IMG/VR virus record: IMGVR_UViG_3300031974_002598
Location: 1-46,877 of that record
Length of the DNA stretch: 46,877 nucleotides
Direction: 5' to 3' (one strand)
DNA from: a virus
A program made the translations under genes and the position numbers. Of the stretch, positions 1-8,681 are shown piece by piece. The notes under the pieces were generated by a model that did not search any database, was not told where the DNA came from, and worked only from the letters and a program-made list of their open reading frames with translations. The number at the start of each line of letters is the position of its first letter. Position 1 is the stretch's first letter.

Positions 1-1192
1 GTATAGGTCCTGTGGCGGCAAGTAAATGCATACCCAATGGTCCACTCGCTGTTGCGGCAACTCTGCCACCCGCACTTAGATCTAAATCACCACCGTTTGC
101 AGTTAACTGAGTATTAAGTCCTGCATATATTGTGGTGTCGGCTGTGCCTTCCAATCTCAAATTACCACCGTTACCTAGTGGAGGGACGCCCAACGCACCC
201 AGTGCTGGTATACCTATATATTTGTTACCTGCATTATCGCCTGCCGCTTTTAAATGTAAATCTTGGCCTGCTTCTATGTTTACGTTTTTGTCTGCTCTGA
301 GGTTAAAGTTACCTTTGGCTCTCATATTAATACTAGCATGGGCATACATATTAATATCGCCATTAGTTGTTAATTCTATCCAGGTACCTTTTTGGTTAAT
401 CAAATAGATGATACCAGTTGTATCATCAAGTAATAATTGGTTACCCCTAGAGCTTCGCAGTCTGATCATTTTGCTTTTTGGATGATCGTCCATGATAAAA
501 CTGTGTCCACCAGTTCTGCGTTTAGGGTTGTCTGGATTTGCTGAACCTGGTGTTAATATGCCGTATACCTGGCTGGGGGATTCACGCCTGCTAGAGCTAT
601 ATCCTGCTCCACGCAATGGGTCTTTTGCTAGGCCTTGTGTCACAATGGCTTCTGAAAGATCAACGTGTAATGGTCTTGTTGCGTCATTGTGTGTTACTTT
701 TTCATCACGTTTATTCTTTTCAGCCACCGGCAAATTAAGCCCTGGCTCACCATAACTTTTACCACCAGCATTACCAGGAACCATGTGGGTGTACTTGTCA
801 TTGAACAAACAACCAATTATTACACCTTTTTTGGTGTTGCCTTCCATAAACGCAACTAATACATAATTTCCTATGTCTGGTGGTGTTGCCCAAAATCCAT
901 AACTTGTTATGGTATCGTCTTGTTTTTCTAAATCCTTTCCTATGTCTTGTGGGTCTGTGCTACCAGCAAATGGAGAGCTCCATAAACAGTTAAAACCTTC
1001 ATTTGCGGCACCGTCTTTTTGTAAAGCATCAATTTGTACTTCTACAACACCTGTACGATGGGTGTCTTTGTTAGATACAATTTTGCCTAGATAAATGCCC
1101 CAGTTTTTTTCATTCTGATAGGTTTTTTCAATATTGTAATCAATATCGTCAACGTTTTGTTTTTTACCTATATCTTGCTTAGTATCGCTCAT
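1..1192 (-). CDS. gp5: Baseplate central spike, gp5/VgrG-like (3' end outside window)
   Basis: An open minus-strand frame starts at the ATG at 1190-1192, two bases after the upstream gene stops, and stays open to the window edge, so the C-terminus is missing. The N-terminal ~100 residues (NWGIYLGKIV, then GVVEVQIDAL) look like the OB-fold of gp5/VgrG spike proteins. Then come a stretch with YGFWATPPDIGNYVLVAF and KKGVIIGCLF, as in phage baseplate gp5/gpV proteins, and regular short beta repeats (GDINMYAHASINMRAKGNFN) typical of a trimeric beta-helix needle. No lysozyme domain, which T4 gp5 carries internally, is visible; a separate T4-type lysozyme lies at 45.4 kb. It is the last gene seen of a minus-strand baseplate operon. 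Fold assignment is fairly sure; exact orthology to gp5 is inferred. Confidence 0.75.
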   Translation of the reverse strand, partial: MSDTKQDIGKKQNVDDIDYNIEKTYQNEKNWGIYLGKIVSNKDTHRTGVVEVQIDALQKDGAANEGFNCLWSSPFAGSTDPQDIGKDLEKQDDTITSYGFWATPPDIGNYVLVAFMEGNTKKGVIIGCLFNDKYTHMVPGNAGGKSYGEPGLNLPVAEKNKRDEKVTHNDATRPLHVDLSEAIVTQGLAKDPLRGAGYSSSRRESPSQVYGILTPGSANPDNPKRRTGGHSFIMDDHPKSKMIRLRSSRGNQLLLDDTTGIIYLINQKGTWIELTTNGDINMYAHASINMRAKGNFNLRADKNVNIEAGQDLHLKAAGDNAGNKYIGIPALGALGVPPLGNGGNLRLEGTADTTIYAGLNTQLTANGGDLDLSAGGRVAATASGPLGMHLLAATGPI

Positions 1193-1194
1193 AA

Positions 1195-3624
1195 TTAACT
1201 TTCATTACCAGTAGATTTTTTCTCAATGTTTTCTGCACCCAAATTAGTTCTGATTGCATTTAGGTCTACAGAAAATTGACCTCCTGAGAAATTACACATT
1301 ACACTTTGTATTCTGTATAAACCACTAAAGGTCCTACTCACACCATCATATTTCCAATAACCACTGTTTAATGGACTGTCTTCATCAGTAAAATCTGGAT
1401 CATATGCAATTGGTGATCTAATCTCTAACCAAAAACAGTTATCGTCTTTCATATAATTAGCATATTCTGGGGTAGACGCCGCATAACCTGGGCCTCCCAA
1501 GTACCAGGGATCACCACGAACCGTCATGTTTATATCCATTAAAAATCTTTTCGCCGCATGTTGATTAACTAAGAAACCAAAAAGTTTGTTTCTGGGACTA
1601 CCAGTTTTGTATGTTGCGGCACTAGTAACATCAGGTACATCTACAGAAGTTTCTAATTTATTTTTTATAGTTGTTGCGTCATCTACTTCGTCTGACGTTA
1701 GGGTCAAATAACCTAACTTGACCAAGTCAGCGGCAGATACAGCATCATCTCCACCATTACTTAAAAGGTCCTCGACATTTAATATGTCTGCACTATAGGC
1801 ATAGCCACTAATTTCTGGTGTGTAATCTCCTGGACCACCTGTGCCCGTTCCTGTATTAATAACGGTGGGATCTTCTGTAGAGGTTTGCTGTTCTTTTACT
1901 TCTGCATCAGTTGCTATTTTTTTTAATTCTGCACTGGTTAAATTACCCAACAGTTCATCTGCTGTGAGCTGTCCTTCTCCTTTGATAATATTTTTAATAT
2001 CATCTGGACTGAACTGATTATCCAAAAGATCTGATAATCCAGACGTGAACGAGTCAGCCGCACCACTTACATCATCTACAACATCTTTTATCTTGTCAAA
2101 AAATCCAGTAACTTTATCAAGGTTGACTTTGTCATTAACTTTGTTCATTAAATCTCTGACCGTACCTTCCAATGTTAAGTCTGCATCTGCTTCTGATTGA
2201 GCAGAAAAACGAGCAGGGTCAGTAACAGAAGCGTCACCTATTGCACCACCTTTGGGTGCTGTTAATATGGATACTCCACTGTCATACTTGATTTCCAGAT
2301 CTAGTATCTGATCATTTAATCCAGTAAACAAATAATTATAACTTTTATATAAGCCACCATTAGCAATAATTTGACTGAGTCTTGCTTCTGCATCTTCTTT
2401 ACTCAAGGTGTCTACTTCTTTTGGGTCAACTGCAACAGCCTGATTAACTGTCTTATATAATACAGGTTTGAATGTGTACTCGTATGCATAATCGTTTCTG
2501 ACAGGGTCAAACTCTAACTGCTTAATTTCTCCGTGTATCTTAAACCAGGTAACATATGCTTGGTCTGCTTTAACTTTGGAATCCGGATCTAGTGGGTCTT
2601 CTTTTCTGCTGACTTTACTATAAAACTCAGGACACATACTCAACAGTGTGAGTAACACTCTGTCCATGCTGGTGCCTTCATTAAATTTAATTCTGTCTTC
2701 TTTAAAAATTTCTTCTGCTTCTGCACCAGTATATTCTGGTGCGGCTTCTAATTGTTGCTGTCTGTCAATAGCGTCGCCTGCTTGCCATAATTCGTTAGAA
2801 AGTCTGTTAAGTGTTTCTGCATCACCACTATCTTCACTTGTTAGTAGAGTATCATCTGTTATTATATCTTGACTGTTTGTTCCGCCTTCTCCTGCACCTA
2901 TTAGACCGCTGTAGTCAATGACAATTTTATCTTTAACTTCGTTTGTGGCCGCTTTTTCGTGCCAGTCATTTAATTTTTTCTGTAAGTGGTCTAGATGTTC
3001 GCTAATTTTTTTACCCACTGTGGATACTGCCATAGGCAGTTTAAACACCGGCTGTCTGTAAGCATATTGTGCAATAGGTCTGCACACTAAATCATATGTA
3101 CTTCCAGTTTGATCGATCTTGACTATAATATCATTTAGTCTGAGTTTCCATCTAAATGGTCCTGCTATTCTGGTGATTTCACCACCTGCTTCGTTGTCTT
3201 CAGGGTCTGAATCATAACCTTGGAATCTGATTTCCAGGAACAGGATAGTACTGCTGGTGTTATCAATGCCTAGGTATGCTCTGGCTAACTGTATTTGATC
3301 TAGAAAGTCTGCCGCACCTGGTTGTGTAATAGTGAATGTTACATCTACAGTTTTCATAGTTGCAGACATTCTTTGTTCAATTTGAAGATTATCTATTTGG
3401 GTTCCTGTGACGCCAGTTTGTGCTAACACCACAGTGTCTTTGGGTGCCGCTGTGAGAGAGTCGTCAGCAGATGCTTCTTCACTAGAAGCATTTTCAGGAT
3501 TTCTGATCATGTACAACTTGATATTATATGTTGGACTGTCAAAGAAATCCAGTATATTGCCGTATGTCTGACCCACGTATTCGTTGTTTACTATGGGTAA
3601 CTGTGTGTTAACATTGATTGCCAT
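1195..3624 (-). CDS. Large baseplate hub protein (gp27-like position)
   Basis: 809 residues, no signal peptide. It sits between a gp53-like wedge protein and the gp5-like spike, the place where a hub protein that holds the spike is expected. The N-terminal third (YNIKLYMIRNP, then LRLNDIIVKIDQTGSTYDLV) and the extreme C-terminus (SGLYRIQSVMCNFSGGQFSV) read like hub/late-control-D type proteins, in which a trimeric tube-like ring joins spike to tail tube. A long low-complexity acidic middle (about residues 430-600, rich in D, S, T, E) looks like a linker. I recognise the context more than the sequence, so the gp27 equivalence is inference. It starts 3 bases after gp53 stops and ends 2 bases before the gp5-like start. 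Confidence 0.6.
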   Translation of the reverse strand: MAINVNTQLPIVNNEYVGQTYGNILDFFDSPTYNIKLYMIRNPENASSEEASADDSLTAAPKDTVVLAQTGVTGTQIDNLQIEQRMSATMKTVDVTFTITQPGAADFLDQIQLARAYLGIDNTSSTILFLEIRFQGYDSDPEDNEAGGEITRIAGPFRWKLRLNDIIVKIDQTGSTYDLVCRPIAQYAYRQPVFKLPMAVSTVGKKISEHLDHLQKKLNDWHEKAATNEVKDKIVIDYSGLIGAGEGGTNSQDIITDDTLLTSEDSGDAETLNRLSNELWQAGDAIDRQQQLEAAPEYTGAEAEEIFKEDRIKFNEGTSMDRVLLTLLSMCPEFYSKVSRKEDPLDPDSKVKADQAYVTWFKIHGEIKQLEFDPVRNDYAYEYTFKPVLYKTVNQAVAVDPKEVDTLSKEDAEARLSQIIANGGLYKSYNYLFTGLNDQILDLEIKYDSGVSILTAPKGGAIGDASVTDPARFSAQSEADADLTLEGTVRDLMNKVNDKVNLDKVTGFFDKIKDVVDDVSGAADSFTSGLSDLLDNQFSPDDIKNIIKGEGQLTADELLGNLTSAELKKIATDAEVKEQQTSTEDPTVINTGTGTGGPGDYTPEISGYAYSADILNVEDLLSNGGDDAVSAADLVKLGYLTLTSDEVDDATTIKNKLETSVDVPDVTSAATYKTGSPRNKLFGFLVNQHAAKRFLMDINMTVRGDPWYLGGPGYAASTPEYANYMKDDNCFWLEIRSPIAYDPDFTDEDSPLNSGYWKYDGVSRTFSGLYRIQSVMCNFSGGQFSVDLNAIRTNLGAENIEKKSTGNES

Positions 3625-3627
3625 GCT

Positions 3628-3939
3628 TTACCTGCTGGTTTCTGAGTACATACTTACTGCTTGTTTTGATGGTAACATAATGGTTACCCCTGGCTTAAAA
3701 TCACCAATTGGGTCTTTGATAATATCTGGATTACGCAGTGCAAATACCCACCATAGTCTGCTGTTACCGTATAATTTTTCTGCCAATAAGTCTGGTCTTT
3801 CTTCATAACCATGCCCTATAGTGTAGGGCTCGTCATCAATAGTTTTTGTAAGTCCAGGAAGTTTATTCATTCCTAAAAATAAGTCATCTAATACTTCAGC
3901 ATTTTGTAAAAAACTGTCTTTTCTAAATTTCCTAGCCAT
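3628..3939 (-). CDS. gp53: Baseplate wedge protein, gp53-like
   Basis: 103 residues. The segment ERPDLLAEKLYGNSRLWWVF followed by ALRNPDIIKDPIGDFKPGVTI is the LysM-like pattern seen in T4 gp53 and in P2 gpX-type baseplate proteins: a tyrosine/glycine turn, tandem tryptophans, then a 'pG..i.lP' motif (PGVTIMLP). It is about half the length of T4 gp53, so it may represent only the conserved domain. Its ATG overlaps the stop of the upstream tube-initiator gene by one base, indicating translational coupling in the minus-strand baseplate operon. Confidence 0.65.
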   Translation of the reverse strand: MARKFRKDSFLQNAEVLDDLFLGMNKLPGLTKTIDDEPYTIGHGYEERPDLLAEKLYGNSRLWWVFALRNPDIIKDPIGDFKPGVTIMLPSKQAVSMYSETSR

Positions 3940-4883
3940 TAAATAAATCCATCCGAATATAGTTTACCGTTCGCTAATGCATCAAGATCAAATCTTCTGC
4001 GTAATTTGTGCGGAGTATATGTAGGCATCAGGTTAACAGTGATGTTGGTTCTTGTAGGTACATAAGTTATTGTTTCCCCTACTTGTACAGGAACATAATC
4101 TACGTCATCTGGTAATTGCATCTGATAGTTACTAACAACAACTGGCACCTTGTTAAAGCCATGATCTCCCAAATATTCAAATATCATAACAGGAGGCGGA
4201 GTACCATAATCACCGTTTGCAACAGCCGCATCACCAAAGTAGGCTTTGGTACATACTCTTAAAAATGTTATAACTGCTAACAGATATCTGGCCTCATAGG
4301 CATCATTTGCAGTGAAGTCAGCAGTTACAGGAATATCAGGAGCTCTGCCACTTATAAATGTATTAATAGGATAGTTCATACCTTGCATAAGTTTTTGATC
4401 GTACTCAGCAGTACCGCTCAAGAAAATTGTGGGAGTATATTGCCATACAAGTCCATTGCTTTCCTGTATGGGTCTAAGCAGGCTGTCTGTTCCATCATCT
4501 TCACCAACTACAGCAGAGTAGAATTTTTCTTTGCCGCCCTCTTTGGGTCTTAAACGTGCTCTCCAATCGTATTTTGCTTTTAGTGTAGCAGAACTATCAT
4601 CACTTGCAAGACTGTCTACACCGCCAAATACTGCTTGATTAATAATACTACTGTTTTCGTCTCCTGTTCTAGACTGTCTGTCAAGAACTGCTTTGGCAAC
4701 CAATTGCTCATAGGCATTGTTACCATAGTCTGAGTTACCAAAACCAGGCATAAATGCATTTAACATACTTCCTAAACCACGACGCAATGCAGGATTATCA
4801 ATATCCCTTAATTGTTTATTGATTTGGTTCTCTATAAAACTGTTGCCTGCGGCAAATGTTTTGCTACCAAAGAAATCAGCCAT
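3939..4883 (-). CDS. Baseplate / tail-tube junction protein, gp48/gp54-like
   Basis: 314 residues. Motifs YDWRARLRPK, LVWQYTPTIFLSGTAEYDQK, ARYLLAVITFLRVCTKAYFG and PPPVMIFEYLG match the pattern I associate with T4-like tail tube initiator/cap proteins (gp48, gp54), which share a tube-like fold and sit between hub and tail tube. First gene of the minus-strand baseplate operon; a GATAAATAC late promoter lies about 20 bases upstream, and AAGGAGA is placed properly before the ATG. Which of gp48 or gp54 it is cannot be settled by eye. Confidence 0.65.
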   Translation of the reverse strand: MADFFGSKTFAAGNSFIENQINKQLRDIDNPALRRGLGSMLNAFMPGFGNSDYGNNAYEQLVAKAVLDRQSRTGDENSSIINQAVFGGVDSLASDDSSATLKAKYDWRARLRPKEGGKEKFYSAVVGEDDGTDSLLRPIQESNGLVWQYTPTIFLSGTAEYDQKLMQGMNYPINTFISGRAPDIPVTADFTANDAYEARYLLAVITFLRVCTKAYFGDAAVANGDYGTPPPVMIFEYLGDHGFNKVPVVVSNYQMQLPDDVDYVPVQVGETITYVPTRTNITVNLMPTYTPHKLRRRFDLDALANGKLYSDGFI

Positions 4884-4902
4884 ATTATCTCCTTAACTCT
4901 AA

Positions 4903-4911
4903 GTATTTATC
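4903..4911 (-). promoter_or_regulatory. Phage late promoter for the left baseplate operon
   Basis: GATAAATAC on the minus strand, one base off the T4 late consensus TATAAATA over its eight-base core. It lies 20 bases upstream of the ATG at 4883. The same nonamer recurs ahead of many late genes in this window, and the cognate sigma factor gp55 is encoded next door. Confidence 0.75.
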
Positions 4912-4916
4912 AGGTT

Positions 4917-4936
4917 CATAAAAACTAGTTTTAATG
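4917..4936 (-). repeat. Shared 20-nt upstream element, copy 1
   Basis: Plus-strand sequence CATAAAAACTAGTTTTAATG. It matches 19 of 20 bases with 11948-11967. Both copies lie just upstream (minus-strand sense) of a GATAAATAC late promoter that serves a minus-strand tail operon. Possible upstream promoter element or operator; function inferred from position only. Confidence 0.5.
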
Positions 4937-4959
4937 ATCCAGAAACTGGCTGAATACAC

Positions 4960-4987
4960 TTGACAATACACTAAATCAATGTATAAT
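4960..4987 (+). promoter_or_regulatory. Sigma70-type promoter for the gp55-gp47-gp46 operon
   Basis: TTGACA at 4960-4965, 16-base spacer, TATAAT at 4982-4987: both hexamers are perfect consensus. The predicted start near 4994 gives a short leader to the ATG at 5018. This looks like an early/middle host-polymerase promoter, in contrast to the late promoters ahead of structural genes. Confidence 0.85.
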
Positions 4988-5017
4988 GTAGGATAATATT
5001 ACAACCTTGGAGACGGT

Positions 5018-5899
5018 ATGCCCGCACAGAAAAAAACAAATTATTTAAATAACAAAGACATTTTAAAAGAAATTCACAAAAGTAAAATGACTTTTTGTTA
5101 TGTTGAGGACAAAAAGTATTCTCAGTTTGACATTATATTAGACGACATTAGTGAAGTAAACAGCAAAACATTAAAACAAGCAAAGCAAAACAAAGCAAAC
5201 AGAATTCAGAGTGAGGATTATGCTACTGCAATGAGTCAGCATGATCTCAAGGATTATCGTAACAAACCTAAGCAAAAAGAATTTGCAGTAGACATTGACA
5301 GCATAGACGATGAAGACGTTGTGTTCCGTGTAATGACTTATGAGCATATTCCAGATGAAGTAGGCAGAAAGAAAAATCCTAAAACTGAAGCAGAAGAAAA
5401 ATCTAAAGTAAATTTCCCACCTTTTAAGCACTACGCATATCAGAATGGTAATCTTAAAGAAGTTGCTAGAAGTCATTGGCAAGGCAGTTTAAGCAATGGT
5501 GAGTTCAACACTGAGCACGGAACTCTAACAAACAAGTTAGGTACTATGTTTTTAAAGTTAGTTGAACGTTACAGCCACAGAGCTAACTGGAGAGGTTATA
5601 CTTATGTTGATGAAATGCGTGGACAAGCCCTTTTACAACTTAGTGAAGTTGGTCTAAAATTCAATGAAGCAAAATCGGATAATCCTTTTGCTTACTACAC
5701 TGCCGCAGTGAACAATAGTTTCACAAGAGTGTTAAACATCGAGAAAAGAAATCAAAATATTCGTGATGACATTCTGATTGACAGCGGACACTTACCAAGT
5801 TATAGTAGACAGATTGCTCATGAGGAACAACTCAGAGCGTTGAGAGAATCTGCAGAGACAGATAATAGTAATGAAATTGAGGCCTATGACGATATATGA
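5018..5899 (+). CDS. gp55: Late-transcription sigma factor gp55
   Basis: 293 residues. The C-terminal half has the divergent sigma-family region that recruits RNA polymerase to T4-type late promoters: TYVDEMRGQALLQLSEVGLK, NPFAYYTAAVNNSFTRVLN and the following IEKRNQNIRDDIL. In T4 gp55 works with the sliding clamp gp45 and coactivator gp33 at TATAAATA. The N-terminal ~130 residues are charged and longer than in T4 gp55 (185 aa), so this is an extended version. GGAG precedes the ATG. The last bases overlap gp47 (ATGA). The abundance of GATAAATA boxes in the window fits this gene. Confidence 0.9.
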   Translation: MPAQKKTNYLNNKDILKEIHKSKMTFCYVEDKKYSQFDIILDDISEVNSKTLKQAKQNKANRIQSEDYATAMSQHDLKDYRNKPKQKEFAVDIDSIDDEDVVFRVMTYEHIPDEVGRKKNPKTEAEEKSKVNFPPFKHYAYQNGNLKEVARSHWQGSLSNGEFNTEHGTLTNKLGTMFLKLVERYSHRANWRGYTYVDEMRGQALLQLSEVGLKFNEAKSDNPFAYYTAAVNNSFTRVLNIEKRNQNIRDDILIDSGHLPSYSRQIAHEEQLRALRESAETDNSNEIEAYDDI

Positions 5900-6912
5900 G
5901 TCAACTCTTCAAGACCGCGGCGTGTTTCACTGACATACACTACGGTCTGAAACAAAACAGCCGCTTACATTTAGATGATTGCCACAGATACATGGACTGG
6001 TTTATTGCGGAAGCCAAAGCCAGAAATGCAGAAACTTGTATCTTTTTAGGTGACTGGAGTCATCATAGATCCAGTGTAAATGTGGCAACCATGAACGCCA
6101 GTATTAAAGACCTAAAGCGTCTTAATGATGCTTTTGAAAAGGTTTACTTTATAACAGGCAACCATGACCTGTATTACAGGGACAAAAGAGAACTTAACAG
6201 TGTTGAGTATGCTCGTGATTTGCCTAACTTTGTTATGGTAGATGAATGGTTAGTGCAAGATGACGTTGCTATTGTTCCTTGGCTTGTTAGTGATGAGTGG
6301 AAAAAAGTACAGAAGCTCAAAGTCAAATATATGTTCGGGCACTTAGAGCTCCCATACTTTAAAATGAATGCCATGATAGAAATGCCTGATCATGGAGGAT
6401 TAAAAGCAAGTCATTTGGCTGGTCCTGAATATGTATTCAGCGGTCACTTCCACAAACGTCAATATCAGAACAACATACATTATATAGGAAATGCTTTCCC
6501 ACATAACTATGCTGATGCTGGTGACGATGAGCGTGGTGCGATGTTCCTTACATGGGACGAGGAACCTGTGTATGTAAATTGGGAGCATTGTCCCAAGTAC
6601 AAAGTTTTAATGTTAAGCGAGTTATTAGACAAACATTCAGAGTTATTAGACAGTTATACCTATGCAAGGGTTAAACTTGATATCAATATCAGTTACGAAG
6701 AAGCCACATTCATTAAAGAGAAATTTGCAGAGCAATACAAAGTACGTGAACTGCAATTAATGCCAATCAAAGAAGATCAGGAAGAATTTGAAGGCGGAGA
6801 AGTTAAATTTGAAAGTGTTGATCAGATTGTAGTTAGTCAGTTGGATACAATTGAAAGTAACAGTATAGACAAACAACGATTAATTGACATTTATAATGGA
6901 CTAGAAATTTAA
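5896..6912 (+). CDS. gp47: Recombination endonuclease subunit gp47 (SbcD/Mre11-like)
   Basis: 338 residues, calcineurin-like metallophosphoesterase. Metal-binding motifs appear in order: FTDIHYG (D13, H15), LGDWSHH (D53), TGNHD (N89-H90), GHLE and SGHFHKRQ. This is the Mre11/SbcD layout. With gp46 it forms the nuclease that resects DNA ends for recombination-dependent replication and host DNA breakdown. The start overlaps the gp55 stop by four bases (ATGA), and gp46 starts two bases after its stop, so the three genes are a tightly coupled unit. Confidence 0.93.
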   Translation: MSQLFKTAACFTDIHYGLKQNSRLHLDDCHRYMDWFIAEAKARNAETCIFLGDWSHHRSSVNVATMNASIKDLKRLNDAFEKVYFITGNHDLYYRDKRELNSVEYARDLPNFVMVDEWLVQDDVAIVPWLVSDEWKKVQKLKVKYMFGHLELPYFKMNAMIEMPDHGGLKASHLAGPEYVFSGHFHKRQYQNNIHYIGNAFPHNYADAGDDERGAMFLTWDEEPVYVNWEHCPKYKVLMLSELLDKHSELLDSYTYARVKLDINISYEEATFIKEKFAEQYKVRELQLMPIKEDQEEFEGGEVKFESVDQIVVSQLDTIESNSIDKQRLIDIYNGLEI

Positions 6913-6914
6913 GT

Positions 6915-8681
6915 ATGCTGAAGATTAAGAACGTAAGTGCCAAAAACTTTATGAGTATTGGCGCACAGACGCAGGCTGTTAATTTTGATAACGGTCAACT
7001 TACACTTGTACTAGGTCATAATTTGGACTTGGGTGGTGATGGTAGCAGAAATGGTACAGGTAAAACCACTATCATTAATGCACTGAGTTATGCTCTTTAT
7101 GGTGAAGCCTTAACAAACATTAGGCGAGATAACCTTATCAACAAAACAAACGGTAAGCAGATGATAGTGTCTGTGGACTTTGAGATTGACGGTAAGGAAT
7201 ACAGAATTGAACGTGGGCGTAAACCTAACCTTTTACGACTATATGTTGATGGCAACGAGTCCAAAGGAGACGATGATGCTCAGGGAGACAGTCGTGAAAC
7301 ACAAAAAGACATAGAAAAAATTGTTGGTTTCCCACATGAAATGTTCAAACACATTATTGCCCTAAACACATACACAGAACCTTTTCTGAGTATGAAGGCT
7401 AATGATCAACGTGCAATGATTGAGCAACTGCTTGGTATCACAGAGTTGTCTGAAAAAGCAGAACTGTTAAAAGAGCTATTGAAAAATACCAGGGACAGTA
7501 TCAAAGAAGAAGAAATCAGAATCAATGCTGTTGAAACCAGCAATAAAAGAATCGAAAAGAACATTGCAGAAATAGAAAGCAGAAGTAAAGCATGGAATAA
7601 AACACATGCTGACAAGATTGCTGATATGCAAACATCAATTGATACCCTAAAAGAAATTAACATTGAAGATGAAATCGCTAATCATAAGTTAAACGCTGAA
7701 ATTAAAGAGCAAACAGATGCAGTAAATGTATTAGAGAAAGAACTTGAGCGTACAGAAACAAGTTTAAATCGTAGTGAGTCAAAACTAAAAGATTTAAACA
7801 GTGATTTACAAAGTGCAAAAGACGGTGTATGCCCAGCATGTGGACAAGGCACTGCACATCTGGAAACACACGAAGAATATACAACAGAAGTAGAAGAAAA
7901 GATCAATGAAGAAAACAAATACTACCTTGAACTTTCAAAACGTATCAACGACATCGCTGTTGCCTTGGAAGAATATGACGTTGACGATGAAGTAGATACA
8001 TTTTACAATGATCTTGAAGGTGCTCTAGAGCACAAACATAATTTGGATTCTTTAGAAAAACAACTGGAAGAAAAGTTGTTGGAAGAAAATCCTTACATTG
8101 ACCAGATAACAAGTCTAACAGAGTCTGGATTACAAGACATTGATTTTGAAAACATCAATGAACTAACTGAACTGAAAGACCATCAGGAGTTCTTGTACAA
8201 ATTACTTACAAGCAAAGATAGTTTTATTCGTAAAAGAATTATAGATCAAAACATTGCATATTTAAATCATAGGCTTGCCTATTATTTGGAAAAGATCGGG
8301 TTGCCGCATGAAGTCAAGTTTGGCTCGGACTTGGGTGTAGAAATAACAGAATACGGCAGAGACCTGGACTTTGATAATTTGTCCAGAGGTGAACGTAACA
8401 GACTTATACTAAGTTTAAGTTGGGCGTTCAGAGACATTTATGAAAGTCTCAATCATCCAATGAACTTGATGTGTATTGACGAACTAATAGATTCAGGTAT
8501 GGATAGCATGGGTGTGGAAAGTAGTTTAGGTATTTTGAAGAAAATGAATCGTGATCAGGGTAAAAACATTTTCTTAATCTCACACAAAGAAGAACTTGTA
8601 GGCAGAGTAAACAATGTGTTAACTGTGATTAAGGAAGGTGGATTTACTTCATATAACACAGACACAGAATATGTCGAGTAA
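6915..8681 (+). CDS. gp46: Recombination endonuclease subunit gp46 (SbcC/Rad50-like ATPase)
   Basis: 588 residues, close to T4 gp46. Walker A is GSRNGTGKTT with K50. Two long coiled-coil arms flank a zinc-hook CPACG motif near residue 305. The ABC signature LSRGERNRLILSLSW and Walker B LMCIDELIDSGMD are near the C-terminus. These are the defining Rad50/SbcC elements; the protein binds gp47 and powers DNA end processing. The 3' end overlaps the likely start of the radical SAM gene by 11 bases. Confidence 0.93.
   Translation: MLKIKNVSAKNFMSIGAQTQAVNFDNGQLTLVLGHNLDLGGDGSRNGTGKTTIINALSYALYGEALTNIRRDNLINKTNGKQMIVSVDFEIDGKEYRIERGRKPNLLRLYVDGNESKGDDDAQGDSRETQKDIEKIVGFPHEMFKHIIALNTYTEPFLSMKANDQRAMIEQLLGITELSEKAELLKELLKNTRDSIKEEEIRINAVETSNKRIEKNIAEIESRSKAWNKTHADKIADMQTSIDTLKEINIEDEIANHKLNAEIKEQTDAVNVLEKELERTETSLNRSESKLKDLNSDLQSAKDGVCPACGQGTAHLETHEEYTTEVEEKINEENKYYLELSKRINDIAVALEEYDVDDEVDTFYNDLEGALEHKHNLDSLEKQLEEKLLEENPYIDQITSLTESGLQDIDFENINELTELKDHQEFLYKLLTSKDSFIRKRIIDQNIAYLNHRLAYYLEKIGLPHEVKFGSDLGVEITEYGRDLDFDNLSRGERNRLILSLSWAFRDIYESLNHPMNLMCIDELIDSGMDSMGVESSLGILKKMNRDQGKNIFLISHKEELVGRVNNVLTVIKEGGFTSYNTDTEYVE

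Noticed and set aside
1-1094. Plus-strand ORFs at the left end (for example 132-407 and 492-755)
   Set aside because: They lie opposite the continuous minus-strand gp5-like gene, which has clear homology features.
8638-8670. GTG 8638 as start of the radical SAM gene
   Set aside because: The purine-rich site directly abuts the GTG with no spacer, the added residues are not family-like, and the ATG at 8671 gives a minimal overlap.
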